Made by a program: the position numbers and the translations under genes
Origin: Elusimicrobiota bacterium
Lineage (GTDB): Bacteria; Elusimicrobiota; Elusimicrobia; 2-02-FULL-39-32
Direction: 5' to 3'
NCBI GenBank assembly: GCA_023249835.1
Contig: JAHFBY010000050.1
Location: 1-8,596 of the forward strand
Length of the DNA stretch: 8,596 nt
The notes under the pieces: generated by a model
The model's database searches: none
The model's input: the letters and a program-made list of their open reading frames with translations, nothing else
What the model was told of the DNA's origin: nothing
Shown: piece after piece, positions 1 to 5,728 of the stretch
How positions within the stretch are numbered: position 1 is the stretch's first letter
Layout: each line of letters starts with the position of its first letter

Positions 1-4
1 TAGT

Positions 5-33
5 TGAAACTTTTACCCATTTGAATCGTATGA
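5..33 (+). promoter_or_regulatory. candidate ECF-type promoter for the sigma operon
   Basis: TGAAAC at 5-10 and TCGTATGA at 26-33 are separated by 15 bases. This resembles the GAAC / CGT-type -35 and -10 pair used by many ECF sigma factors, which often transcribe their own operon. If real, transcription would start near base 38-40 and leave a very short leader that still carries the GAGGAG ribosome site. The match is only partial and the window begins 4 bases upstream, so this is an inference. Confidence 0.25.
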
Positions 34-48
34 ATAATGAGGAGTAAT

Positions 49-630
49 ATGTCCCAGATTTTCGTAAGCAAAGAAGATCAATTCGCTCAGTTTATTAAAG
101 AATTTGGCGACCAAGCATACAATTTTGCGTTTCGATTAAGCGGCAATGAACAAGATTCAAGAGATCTGGTGCAGGGGGCATTTATGAAAGCATTAGACCA
201 CTTTAACAGCTTTGATCCTGCCAAACCATTTCAGCCCTGGCTAAATAGAATTCTGCGTAATCTATACATTGATAGCGTAAAACGGTACGAGAAACGTAAA
301 GTGGTATCTTTAGATGCGCCCAGTCCGCTTGAAAATAAACTTTGGAGCGATCTTTTGCCGGATAGGGGAGCCAATCCTTTAGACGAGCTGAACCGTATTG
401 AAATAGATGAGTTAGTTCAAAAAGGGTTAAATCGTTTGGAATTAGAATACCGGACTGCAATTATTCTGTCCGATATCGAGGGTTTCTCATATGAAGAAAT
501 CAGTAAAATCATGAATTGCCCTATTGGGACAGTGCGTTCCCGGATTCATCGCGGACGCCTAATGTTAAAAAAAATCTTAGAGCCATACATGGGGTTCGGA
601 GAGGTGAAAATTAATGAAAGAGCATATTGA
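49..630 (+). CDS. ECF-family RNA polymerase sigma factor
   Basis: This is an RpoE-like extracytoplasmic-function sigma-70 factor that directs RNA polymerase to stress promoters. Numbered from the upstream ATG at 37, region 2 spans about residues 17-85 and includes the DLVQ segment (43-46) typical of the -10 recognition helix. A linker follows, and region 4 spans about 125-178 with the helix-turn-helix GFSYEEISKIMNCPIGTVRS and the R-I-H-R-G-R-L end typical of ECF factors. There is no region 3, as expected for ECF proteins. I prefer the ATG at 49 because GAGGAG (39-44) lies just upstream of it, whereas the ATG at 37 has no ribosome site; starting at 37 would add four residues. The last 17 bases overlap the anti-sigma gene, which implies translational coupling. 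The family assignment is firm, but the exact ECF group and regulon cannot be read here. Confidence 0.95.
   Translation: MSQIFVSKEDQFAQFIKEFGDQAYNFAFRLSGNEQDSRDLVQGAFMKALDHFNSFDPAKPFQPWLNRILRNLYIDSVKRYEKRKVVSLDAPSPLENKLWSDLLPDRGANPLDELNRIEIDELVQKGLNRLELEYRTAIILSDIEGFSYEEISKIMNCPIGTVRSRIHRGRLMLKKILEPYMGFGEVKINERAY
598..606 (+). promoter_or_regulatory. ribosome binding site of the anti-sigma gene
   Basis: GGAGAGGTG lies 7 bases before the ATG at 614, inside the last codons of the sigma factor gene. It supports the 17-base overlapping start and coupled synthesis of sigma and anti-sigma. Confidence 0.6.
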
Positions 631-1084
631 TAGTGAAACGCTTTCGGCCTATTTAGATGGTTGTTTGGAAACAGCGCAGTTAGATCGAGTATTGAACCAT
701 ATTAAAGTGTGCGTTATCTGCGCCGGGGAGGTAAACGCTTACGTTAAAGTTCGTTCGGTCCTTAAACGAACAGCTATAAAAAATATGCCGCTTGACTTAG
801 CCGCTGATTTGCGGTTGGCTGCCGCTAAAAAATTTACTGAGCAACCCTGGTGGATCCAGTGGCGTTTGCCTCAATATTGGGTTCCGGCGACCGGTATGGC
901 GATTAGTCTGCTGGTTTGGGGATGGTGGATGCAGAAATCTTTTGTTTCGGAGGACTCCATACCCTTAGAAACGGTATTGGCAGCCCATCATCGCTATTTA
1001 GATGAAGGGAACTTGCCCGTTACCGACTTAACTGCGGACGGCTTTTCGGCTCGTTTAGCTTCCTACGAGGAAACTGTTGAATGA
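614..1084 (+). CDS. zinc-finger (zf-HC2/ZAS) transmembrane anti-sigma factor
   Basis: This is the probable cognate anti-sigma factor of the upstream ECF sigma. The N-terminal 45 residues hold the zinc-binding anti-sigma signature: ETLSAYLDG at 8-16, then H29-x3-C33-x2-C36. A single hydrophobic segment at about 88-106 is rich in tryptophan (WVPATGMAISLLVWGWW). About 50 residues follow, presumably in the periplasm. The expected arrangement is a cytoplasmic sigma-binding domain, one membrane span and a short sensor tail. At 156 residues it is a normal size for membrane ZAS proteins. It overlaps the sigma gene by 17 bases and the next gene by the four bases ATGA, so the three proteins are almost certainly made together. 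The family is clear from sequence; membrane topology and partner are inferred from context. Confidence 0.88.
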   Translation: MKEHIDSETLSAYLDGCLETAQLDRVLNHIKVCVICAGEVNAYVKVRSVLKRTAIKNMPLDLAADLRLAAAKKFTEQPWWIQWRLPQYWVPATGMAISLLVWGWWMQKSFVSEDSIPLETVLAAHHRYLDEGNLPVTDLTADGFSARLASYEETVE

Positions 1085-2094
1085 ATGGGCGCCGCTTCAT
1101 CGCTATTTTTTTAAGCGTCCTTATCCTGCCGATTGCGGTTAAGGCGGCTGATCCCAATCCTATAGATCTATTGAAAAATATTTCTCAAGGGTTGTCTGAA
1201 CCTTATCGCGGGCGCGTAATATCCATGATCAATGACGGACAGCGGTCTAATCGTTCAGAGGCAGAAGTTTTTTTTGATTCGCCCAACGTTTATCGTCGGG
1301 AATATATGTCCGCAGAGGGATCGCCAATTAAAGTTGTCATATGCGATGGGCAAACGGAATGGATTCATTTTATTGAAAAGAAGTTGGCCTGGAAAGGGGG
1401 CGCGGTTAAGCGGCAATCCAAACTGCTGCCAATAGATAAAGAATGGGAACTTTTCATGCGAAATTATCGTGTGCTGTTAAAGAAGGGCGAGGTCGTGGCA
1501 GGACGGGATACTTGGCATGTGGATATTATGCCCAATGCTCCCGGCAAGCCAAAAAGATTGTTGTTAGTGGATAGTGTAGAGCCGGTCATCCTGCGCAGTG
1601 AAGAGATTAATCCCGACGGCTCGATTGCGGTTGAGTCTCAGTTTGAAAATATTGATTTTAATAGCGTCATTGACGATTCCTTGTTTCATCCCAATTTTCC
1701 GCAAGGGGTTACGGTTAAGGATCATGGGGTGGCTCCGGACTTTTTAACTTTGAGTGAAATTGAAAAAAGTATTGGCAAAAAACTGGGCGTGCCTAAAGAG
1801 CTGCCGGACGGATTTGAATTTGAAAGCGGGAACCTCTTTCATTTTAAAGGTAAACCCATTACCCACTTGCGCTATACGGACGGTTTAAATATTATTTCCC
1901 TTTTCCAAAGCGAAACTCCAATTAATACAAAAAATAGGGTTTTTGGGTGGCATGGATACGAAGGATTAAATGGAAAAATTGGGTTTTCCCGGGCAGGACA
2001 CGTTTATCACTGGCGTTTCGGCAATAGGCATTATACTTTGGTTGGAAACATCTCTTTAGCAGCCATGCGCAAGCTGGCTCGTTCGTTGAAATAA
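1081..2094 (+). CDS. exported RseB/MucB-like sigma-factor regulator
   Basis: This is a probable periplasmic negative regulator that binds the anti-sigma tail and shields it from proteolysis, as RseB does for RseA and MucB for MucA. A signal peptide covers residues 1-22: an N-terminal Arg-Arg, a hydrophobic core, and VKA before the likely cut ahead of ADP. The LolA-like N-terminal domain spans about 27-207. It includes the opening DLLKNISQGL-x5-YRGRV pattern and the GSPIKVVICDG and LLLVDSVEPVILRSE strands. A C-terminal domain at about 225-337 carries THLRYTDGLNIISLF, closely like the HLVYSDGL-type segment of MucB/RseB. At 337 residues it is slightly longer than RseB (about 318). The start shares ATGA with the anti-sigma stop, and a GAGGAA ribosome site lies at 1067-1072. 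An alternative reading is a LolA-fold protein of another role, but the operon position argues for the regulator. Confidence 0.85.
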   Translation: MNGRRFIAIFLSVLILPIAVKAADPNPIDLLKNISQGLSEPYRGRVISMINDGQRSNRSEAEVFFDSPNVYRREYMSAEGSPIKVVICDGQTEWIHFIEKKLAWKGGAVKRQSKLLPIDKEWELFMRNYRVLLKKGEVVAGRDTWHVDIMPNAPGKPKRLLLVDSVEPVILRSEEINPDGSIAVESQFENIDFNSVIDDSLFHPNFPQGVTVKDHGVAPDFLTLSEIEKSIGKKLGVPKELPDGFEFESGNLFHFKGKPITHLRYTDGLNIISLFQSETPINTKNRVFGWHGYEGLNGKIGFSRAGHVYHWRFGNRHYTLVGNISLAAMRKLARSLK

Positions 2095-2117
2095 ATGCCG
2101 GCAATGGATAGAAAAGT

Positions 2118-3209
2118 TTAACCGTTCTCGTTCTTTTTCGCGAACGTTTGCGGATGAAATTCTTCCCGATAAATTTTAATAAATGCGATCAATAGCGCGA
2201 CGATTAAGGGGCCCAGGAAAATGCCCATGGCGCCATATATTTTTATGCCTCCGAGCAATCCAAAAAAGAGAAAAAGAATGGGCAGTTTTGCCCGGCTTCC
2301 AATAATAATTGGACGTATGAAGTTGTCGATTAAGCTCACCACAAATGCGCCCCAAAAGAATAGGAATATTCCTTTTACCATTGATCCCTGTGCCAAGTAG
2401 TAAACGGCAATCGGCATCCAGATCGCGGTGGCGCCAACAAAAGGAATCATGGCCGTGAACGTGGTAAAGAGCCCAAGCAATGTGGGAGATGGGGTTCCAG
2501 ATATGAAAAACCCAAAGCCGGCAAGAGAGCCTTGCGTTATCGCAACGATAAATATGCCCCGCACCACTGCCGTTACAGTTAAATAGAGTTGTTCGGCAAT
2601 ATGCTCTTTATGTTTTTCGTCCATTGGGACCAAATCTTTTAATTTCATGAAAATGACCGGACCATCTCGAAATAAGAAAAATAGGGTAATAATCATCACC
2701 AAGACGTTCACTGAGAAGATGAATATGTTTTGAGGCAGTTTTTTGCTTAATCCTGAAATTGAATTAATCAGGTCGTTTGCGCTGTGCCTGATCATTGTGC
2801 TCCAATCCAATTGAATTAAATTAAAGATAGATTCAAGTTTGTTTTGCAGGGGTTTAAGCCATTGAATTTCAACGAGGACGTTCCCTTGCCGCCAGCCGTC
2901 AATGCCGGCAGTAATGCGTTCGACAATGGGTCCTATCGTAGTGAGTTCGTTTAAGAGAAACCAAGTGAACGTAATAAAAGGGATCAACAATGTGACGACC
3001 ACTAGTAGCGTGGCTAAAGAGGAGGCCATATTGGCTCGGTGAGGACCAATCTTATTAAGAATAAACCGGTACAAGGGAAAAAATATCAGGGCAACTACTA
3101 TGGCCCCTAATATGCCGGTGTAGAATGGAGAAAGGATATGGAGAGTTTGATAAAGTAAGAAAAGAAAAACTCCAATAAAGAAAAAACGGAAAAGTTGTCC
3201 GCGGCTCAT
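2118..3209 (-). CDS. AI-2E/PerM-family membrane transporter
   Basis: This inner-membrane protein belongs to the AI-2E transporter (PerM/UPF0118) family. Members are described as exporters of autoinducer-2 or as ion/H+ antiporters, so the substrate cannot be assigned. About eight hydrophobic segments are visible: near 7-22, 28-47, 65-87, 161-180, 212-236, 243-272, 276-300 and 308-345. A long amphipathic soluble stretch lies at 90-160, as is usual for the family. Diagnostic motifs are FFLFRDGP (177-184), IPFVGATAIWMP (255-266), DNFIRPIIIG (295-304) and FGLLGGIKIYGAMGIFLGP (316-334). The length of 363 residues is typical. AAGGA at 3214-3218 precedes the ATG. It is transcribed alone, convergent with the sigma operon, and separated from upstream maf by a gene-free region with a hairpin terminator. 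Confidence 0.93.
   Translation of the reverse strand: MSRGQLFRFFFIGVFLFLLYQTLHILSPFYTGILGAIVVALIFFPLYRFILNKIGPHRANMASSLATLLVVVTLLIPFITFTWFLLNELTTIGPIVERITAGIDGWRQGNVLVEIQWLKPLQNKLESIFNLIQLDWSTMIRHSANDLINSISGLSKKLPQNIFIFSVNVLVMIITLFFLFRDGPVIFMKLKDLVPMDEKHKEHIAEQLYLTVTAVVRGIFIVAITQGSLAGFGFFISGTPSPTLLGLFTTFTAMIPFVGATAIWMPIAVYYLAQGSMVKGIFLFFWGAFVVSLIDNFIRPIIIGSRAKLPILFLFFGLLGGIKIYGAMGIFLGPLIVALLIAFIKIYREEFHPQTFAKKNENG
2123..2146. terminator. weak hairpin at the convergent gene ends
   Basis: CGTTCTCG (2123-2130) and CGCGAACG (2139-2146) form an 8-bp stem with one mismatch and an 8-base loop. It lies inside the last codons of the AI-2E-family gene, about 30 bases after the stop of the RseB-like gene. 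On the minus strand it is followed by GTTAAACTTTTC, which is moderately T-rich. It may be a poor terminator between two converging transcripts. I see no better one in the 23-base gap. Confidence 0.25.
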
Positions 3210-3416
3210 GGTTTCCTTCGTTGAAACTTGGTCATAAGAGTACTATATCAAATTATTTGCTTGGTAATATCAATTTTCGAGTTGAGCTGTTCATAGTTTA
3301 GGTGGATGATCATCTCAAAGCGGTCATTATTGCTCTTGAAACTATTCCACAGCGGCACAGCTAGGAAAGCACTTATAATAATACTAAATTAGAGATAATT
3401 TAAAAATCGAAAAATG

Positions 3417-3438
3417 GTCCCCGAGCGTTAGGTGGGAC
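3417..3438. repeat. small hairpin GTCCC/GGGAC
   Basis: GTCCC at 3417-3421 and GGGAC at 3434-3438 are complementary around a 12-base loop. It sits 21 bases from the stronger hairpin at 3460-3496. The short stem alone is not significant; it is listed because the two hairpins and the intervening G-tract form a compact structured block. Confidence 0.3.
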
Positions 3439-3459
3439 AAGTTGGGGGTAGACAAATAT

Positions 3460-3496
3460 AAAGGGGAGAAATTACCCCCGTAATTTTCTCCCCTTT
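3460..3496 (-). terminator. hairpin, probable terminator of maf
   Basis: AAAGGGGAGAAATTAC (3460-3475) pairs with GTAATTTTCTCCCCTTT (3480-3496): a 16-bp stem with one bulged base and a CCCC loop. Read on the minus strand, the stem ends in CCCCTTT followed by ATATTTGTC, a T-rich tail. On the plus strand the tail is AACAAGATC, which is not T-rich. This orientation fits termination of the maf transcript, whose stop is about 100 bases upstream, before the AI-2E-family gene. The U-tract is interrupted, so another structural role is possible. Confidence 0.55.
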
Positions 3497-3568
3497 AACA
3501 AGATCTAAAATTTATTTGCTCTTACTTATACTATAACCTATATGGATTAATTTTTCCATGTGTTTTTT

Positions 3569-3585
3569 GTCACACTTGATGTGAC
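3569..3585. repeat. dyad GTCACA-N5-TGTGAC just after maf
   Basis: A perfect 6-bp inverted repeat lies around CTTGA, 14 bases past the maf stop, with a run of six T's on its left (3563-3568). The arms have the opposite order from the CRP/FNR-type TGTGA-N6-TCACA arrangement, so an operator reading is not supported. Neither direction gives a hairpin followed by T's, so it is not a standard terminator either. Confidence 0.3.
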
Positions 3586-3598
3586 CATACGCATGGAG

Positions 3599-4210
3599 CT
3601 AAAATATTCGTCCCCGCTTTTTAATTTTATGCAGTTTTAGCAACGAGCGCAACCGCCGCATTGAAAGACCCGCCACGGTTTGCCATTCCCCTTCAATTTT
3701 AGCCACAATGTTGTGCGTTTTGTCCTGGCAGGCATAAGATCCGGATTTGTCCCGATGCTTTTGGCCGACTTTTAAGGCAAATTCAGGGGTGAGTTTTTTA
3801 ACCGTTACTTTCGAATAATCGTGCGCGAGAAAGGATTGCCCGGATTGGGCATGGATCACGGCCGTGCCCGTATAGACCCGGTGAGTTTTTCCCGATAAGC
3901 AGAGCAGCATTTCTTGGGCCTGGATTAGGGATTTTGGTTTGCCAAAGATGCGCCGGCCTAAGACTACGATGGTATCGGCGCCAATTACATAGCAGGGGTG
4001 ATCCTGTTTTTTGAAACGCCTAGCCACTGACGCCGCTTTTAAATGCGCAAGCCGCTTTACTAACCGGCTCGGAGGTTCAGATTCTTGCCAAGTTTCGCGT
4101 ACTGTGCTTGGGACAGTCTCGAATTTAAATCCGGATTGACGCAGGATATCTTTGCGCCTGGGCGATGCCGAGGCCAAAATATAGCGCGGGTTTAGCGATG
4201 ATTTTTTCAT
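3599..4210 (-). CDS. maf: Maf-family nucleoside triphosphate pyrophosphatase
   Basis: This cytoplasmic house-cleaning enzyme hydrolyses non-canonical or pyrimidine nucleoside triphosphates to monophosphate and pyrophosphate. The family was first known as a septum-formation inhibitor. Its motifs appear in order: YILASASPRRKDIL (10-23, substrate loop), VIGADTIVV (75-83, with the acidic D79), FGKP (89-92), SGKTHRVYTG (106-115) and DKSGSYACQ (154-162). The length of 203 is normal. The block after DKSG departs from the commoner DKAGAYxIQG form. The tail after 186 is strongly basic. The start is the ATG at 4210, with an AGGG ribosome site 9 bases upstream inside a small hairpin. It is divergent from the flavoprotein gene. 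The family is certain; the substrate subgroup (dTTP/UTP type versus m7GTP type) is not. Confidence 0.95.
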   Translation of the reverse strand: MKKSSLNPRYILASASPRRKDILRQSGFKFETVPSTVRETWQESEPPSRLVKRLAHLKAASVARRFKKQDHPCYVIGADTIVVLGRRIFGKPKSLIQAQEMLLCLSGKTHRVYTGTAVIHAQSGQSFLAHDYSKVTVKKLTPEFALKVGQKHRDKSGSYACQDKTHNIVAKIEGEWQTVAGLSMRRLRSLLKLHKIKKRGRIF

Positions 4211-4223
4211 AGGGCTTATCCCT
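4211..4223 (-). promoter_or_regulatory. maf ribosome site within a small hairpin
   Basis: On the minus strand AGGG-ATAAG-CCCT lies directly before the maf ATG. The AGGG that would bind ribosomes is complementary to the CCCT next to the start codon, forming a 4-bp stem. Pairing could lower translation, though such a short stem may have little effect. Confidence 0.3.
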
Positions 4224-4227
4224 GTTT

Positions 4228-4233
4228 AGTATA
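4228..4233 (-). promoter_or_regulatory. candidate -10 box of maf
   Basis: TATACT on the minus strand matches TATAAT at five of six positions and would start transcription roughly 11 bases before the maf ATG. No good -35 box is seen at 16-18 bases; TTGTAT is 19 away. The 55-base gap between divergent genes leaves few other places for the promoter. Confidence 0.35.
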
Positions 4234-4253
4234 AATTAGGCGAGTAAATATCA

Positions 4254-4259
4254 TACAAT
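4254..4259 (+). promoter_or_regulatory. candidate -10 box of the BaiN-like gene
   Basis: TACAAT matches TATAAT at five of six positions. A start about 7 bases downstream would fall at the ATG at 4266, giving a leaderless mRNA, and no ribosome site is visible before that ATG. The -35 region is poor. This is an inference from spacing. Confidence 0.35.
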
Positions 4260-4265
4260 AATTTT

Positions 4266-5465
4266 ATGGTGACTTCCGGATTTACACGGGTTGTTGATTC
4301 TTCCGTGGACGTGGCCGTAATCGGAGCGGGGGCTGCCGGGCTCATGTGCGCGATTGAATGCGGCAAGCGCGGACGAAAGGTGGTCGCGCTTGAAAGCGCT
4401 GAACGAATTGGCAATAAAATTCGTATTTCCGGCGGCGGGCGCTGTAACTATACCAACCGATTTTCTAACGAAAGCAATTTCCTTTCTGCTAACCCCCATT
4501 TTTGCCGATCGGCTCTGGCTCGCTTTTGTCCGGCAGACATGCAGGCGTTAGTGGATAAACACCGTATCCGTACGCATGAAAAAAAGCTGGGACAAATGTT
4601 CTGTACAGAGGGTTCAAGCGAAATGATACGGCTATTAGAAGAAGAATGTCGCGCCGTTGGCGTAGAGGTTCGGACCCGCAGCGCGGTGCGGAAAATCTCA
4701 AAATCAGAAAGGTTTAGAATTTACACGCAGTCAGGGATAATTGATGCGCGGTCTTTGGTGGTAAGTACCGGAGGCCTTTCCATTCCTAAAATGGGCGCTA
4801 CGGGTTTTGGATATGAGACCGCGAGCCAATTTGGGCTTACCGTTGTGCCTACTCGGCCGGCGTTAGTGCCTTTAAAGTGGAATCTTGAGGATAGAGCTCG
4901 CTTCACAGAGTGCGCGGGAGTGTCAGTAGATTGTCACATAAAATGTGGTGGACACGAATTTCGAGAAAATATTCTTTTTACACATCATGGATTAAGCGGG
5001 CCTCTAATCCTACAAACTTCCCTTTATTGGCAAGAAGGCAGCCCCCTTGCTATTGACCTCCTACCAGGCCAGGACGCCAACGAGATTTTGAACTCAGGGC
5101 GAAACGAGAAAAGAGATCTGCACACTTATTTAAGCCAGTATTTTCCAAAACGGTTTGCGCGCGCCTGGTGCGAATCAGTGTTTGCGTCTAAACCTCTTAA
5201 CCAATATACGAATAGAGAACTATGTGCCGTTGCGGAATTATTGCATTCTTGGCGATGCGCACCGCAAGAAAAAGATGGATACCGAATCGCAGAAGTGACT
5301 GCGGGGGGCGTTGACACTAAAGAACTTTCTTCCCAAACCATGGAAAGCAGAAAAGTTTCCGGACTCTATTTTATTGGCGAAGTGGTAGACGTGACCGGAC
5401 AACTGGGCGGACATAATTTTCAATGGGCGTGGTCTTCAGGGTTTGTTGCCGGACAATATGCCTAA
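4266..5465 (+). CDS. BaiN/HI0933 (YhiN)-family FAD-dependent oxidoreductase
   Basis: This flavoprotein belongs to the HI0933-like/BaiN group, often annotated as NAD(P)/FAD-dependent oxidoreductase or aminoacetone oxidase family; the physiological substrate is unclear for most members. The N-terminal dinucleotide-binding fold is VAVIGAGAAGLMCAIE (16-31, GxGxxG at 20-25) with E43 as the likely ribose ligand. It is followed by the family hallmark ISGGGRCNYTN (54-64). Further marks are LVVSTGGLSIPKMGATGFGY (164-183), ILFTHHGLSGPLIL (236-249) and the C-terminal FAD-closing segment with VTAGGVD (344-350) and GEVVDVTGQLGGHNFQWAWS (371-390). The length of 399 is typical. The ATG at 4266 has no ribosome site; a GTG at 4305 is a possible later start but would trim the protein almost to the first strand. 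The end overlaps the converging small membrane protein gene by four bases. Confidence 0.93.
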   Translation: MVTSGFTRVVDSSVDVAVIGAGAAGLMCAIECGKRGRKVVALESAERIGNKIRISGGGRCNYTNRFSNESNFLSANPHFCRSALARFCPADMQALVDKHRIRTHEKKLGQMFCTEGSSEMIRLLEEECRAVGVEVRTRSAVRKISKSERFRIYTQSGIIDARSLVVSTGGLSIPKMGATGFGYETASQFGLTVVPTRPALVPLKWNLEDRARFTECAGVSVDCHIKCGGHEFRENILFTHHGLSGPLILQTSLYWQEGSPLAIDLLPGQDANEILNSGRNEKRDLHTYLSQYFPKRFARAWCESVFASKPLNQYTNRELCAVAELLHSWRCAPQEKDGYRIAEVTAGGVDTKELSSQTMESRKVSGLYFIGEVVDVTGQLGGHNFQWAWSSGFVAGQYA

Positions 5466-5689
5466 AAAGATTGTTTCCAGAGGTACATCAAAAATCCGGT
5501 CATGGCAGCGCCAATGCCCAACATCCAGTAGACATCGGTTATGATGTAAGGATAGACCATCATGGCTATGCCAAAAATGACAAATATAGGCGCATTTCTT
5601 TTGCGTCCGTACTTAAAAAAAACAAAGCCAAAACCGCTGACAAATATTGATGCAATTATGCTTCCAGGGTTTAAATTAAATGCAGGCAT
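5462..5689 (-). CDS. small three-helix membrane protein, conserved hypothetical
   Basis: This 75-residue, very hydrophobic protein has three likely membrane segments at about 9-25, 33-50 and 54-71. The loop FKYGRKRNAP and the sequence MMVYPYIITDVYWMLGIGA recall small uncharacterised membrane proteins of many Gram-negative bacteria that carry a GFxxFxYG(R/K)K...MVYPY pattern; that resemblance is from memory. No function can be assigned. I chose the ATG at 5689 because it places NPGSIIASIF near the N-terminus, as in such proteins, but it has no clear ribosome site. A TTG at 5725, three bases after the bluB stop, would add 12 residues and allow reinitiation. It is last in the probable Wzy_C/TPR-bluB operon and overlaps the flavoprotein gene tail by four bases. 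Confidence 0.75.
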   Translation of the reverse strand: MPAFNLNPGSIIASIFVSGFGFVFFKYGRKRNAPIFVIFGIAMMVYPYIITDVYWMLGIGAAMTGFLMYLWKQSF

Positions 5690-5728
5690 AATAGTAAGGT
5701 TAACTTGGATTGGAAATAAAATCAAGCC

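Larger units (their letters stand above)
3210..3598. other. gene-free intergenic region upstream of the AI-2E-family gene
   Basis: This stretch of about 389 bases lies between maf and the AI-2E-family gene and holds no convincing gene. It contains a strong hairpin (3460-3496), a weaker one (3417-3438), a dyad just after maf (3569-3585) and a perfect 10-bp palindrome GATGATCATC at 3305-3314. The minus-strand promoter of the AI-2E-family gene should lie here. TATAGT (minus strand, 3242-3247) is a fair -10 box, but the nearest -35-like TTGATA (3268-3273) is 20 bases away, too far for a confident call. A 46-codon open stretch at 3251-3388 (-) lacks an ATG and a ribosome site. Confidence 0.6.

Noticed and set aside
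2096..2103. Palindrome TGCCGGCA between the convergent genes
   Set aside because: Eight bases with no loop cannot act as a hairpin terminator and are expected by chance.
3220..3229. GTTGAAACTT, also present at 3-12 before the sigma gene, suggesting a shared sigma target
   Set aside because: Ten-base repeats are common by chance at this length, and at 3220 it points away from the AI-2E-family gene with no matching -10 box.
3308..3320. 13-base repeat GATCATCTCAAAG shared with 8267-8279
   Set aside because: About one such match is expected by chance in a window of this size; flanks do not match and one copy is inside a coding region.
3306..3392. 28-codon plus-strand frame starting in the palindrome GATGATCATC
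   Set aside because: The AGG before the ATG is too close, the frame is short and the product resembles no known small protein.
4226..5341. Minus-strand open frames opposite the flavoprotein gene
   Set aside because: They are antisense to a strongly conserved flavoprotein, and their products are low-complexity with no family resemblance.
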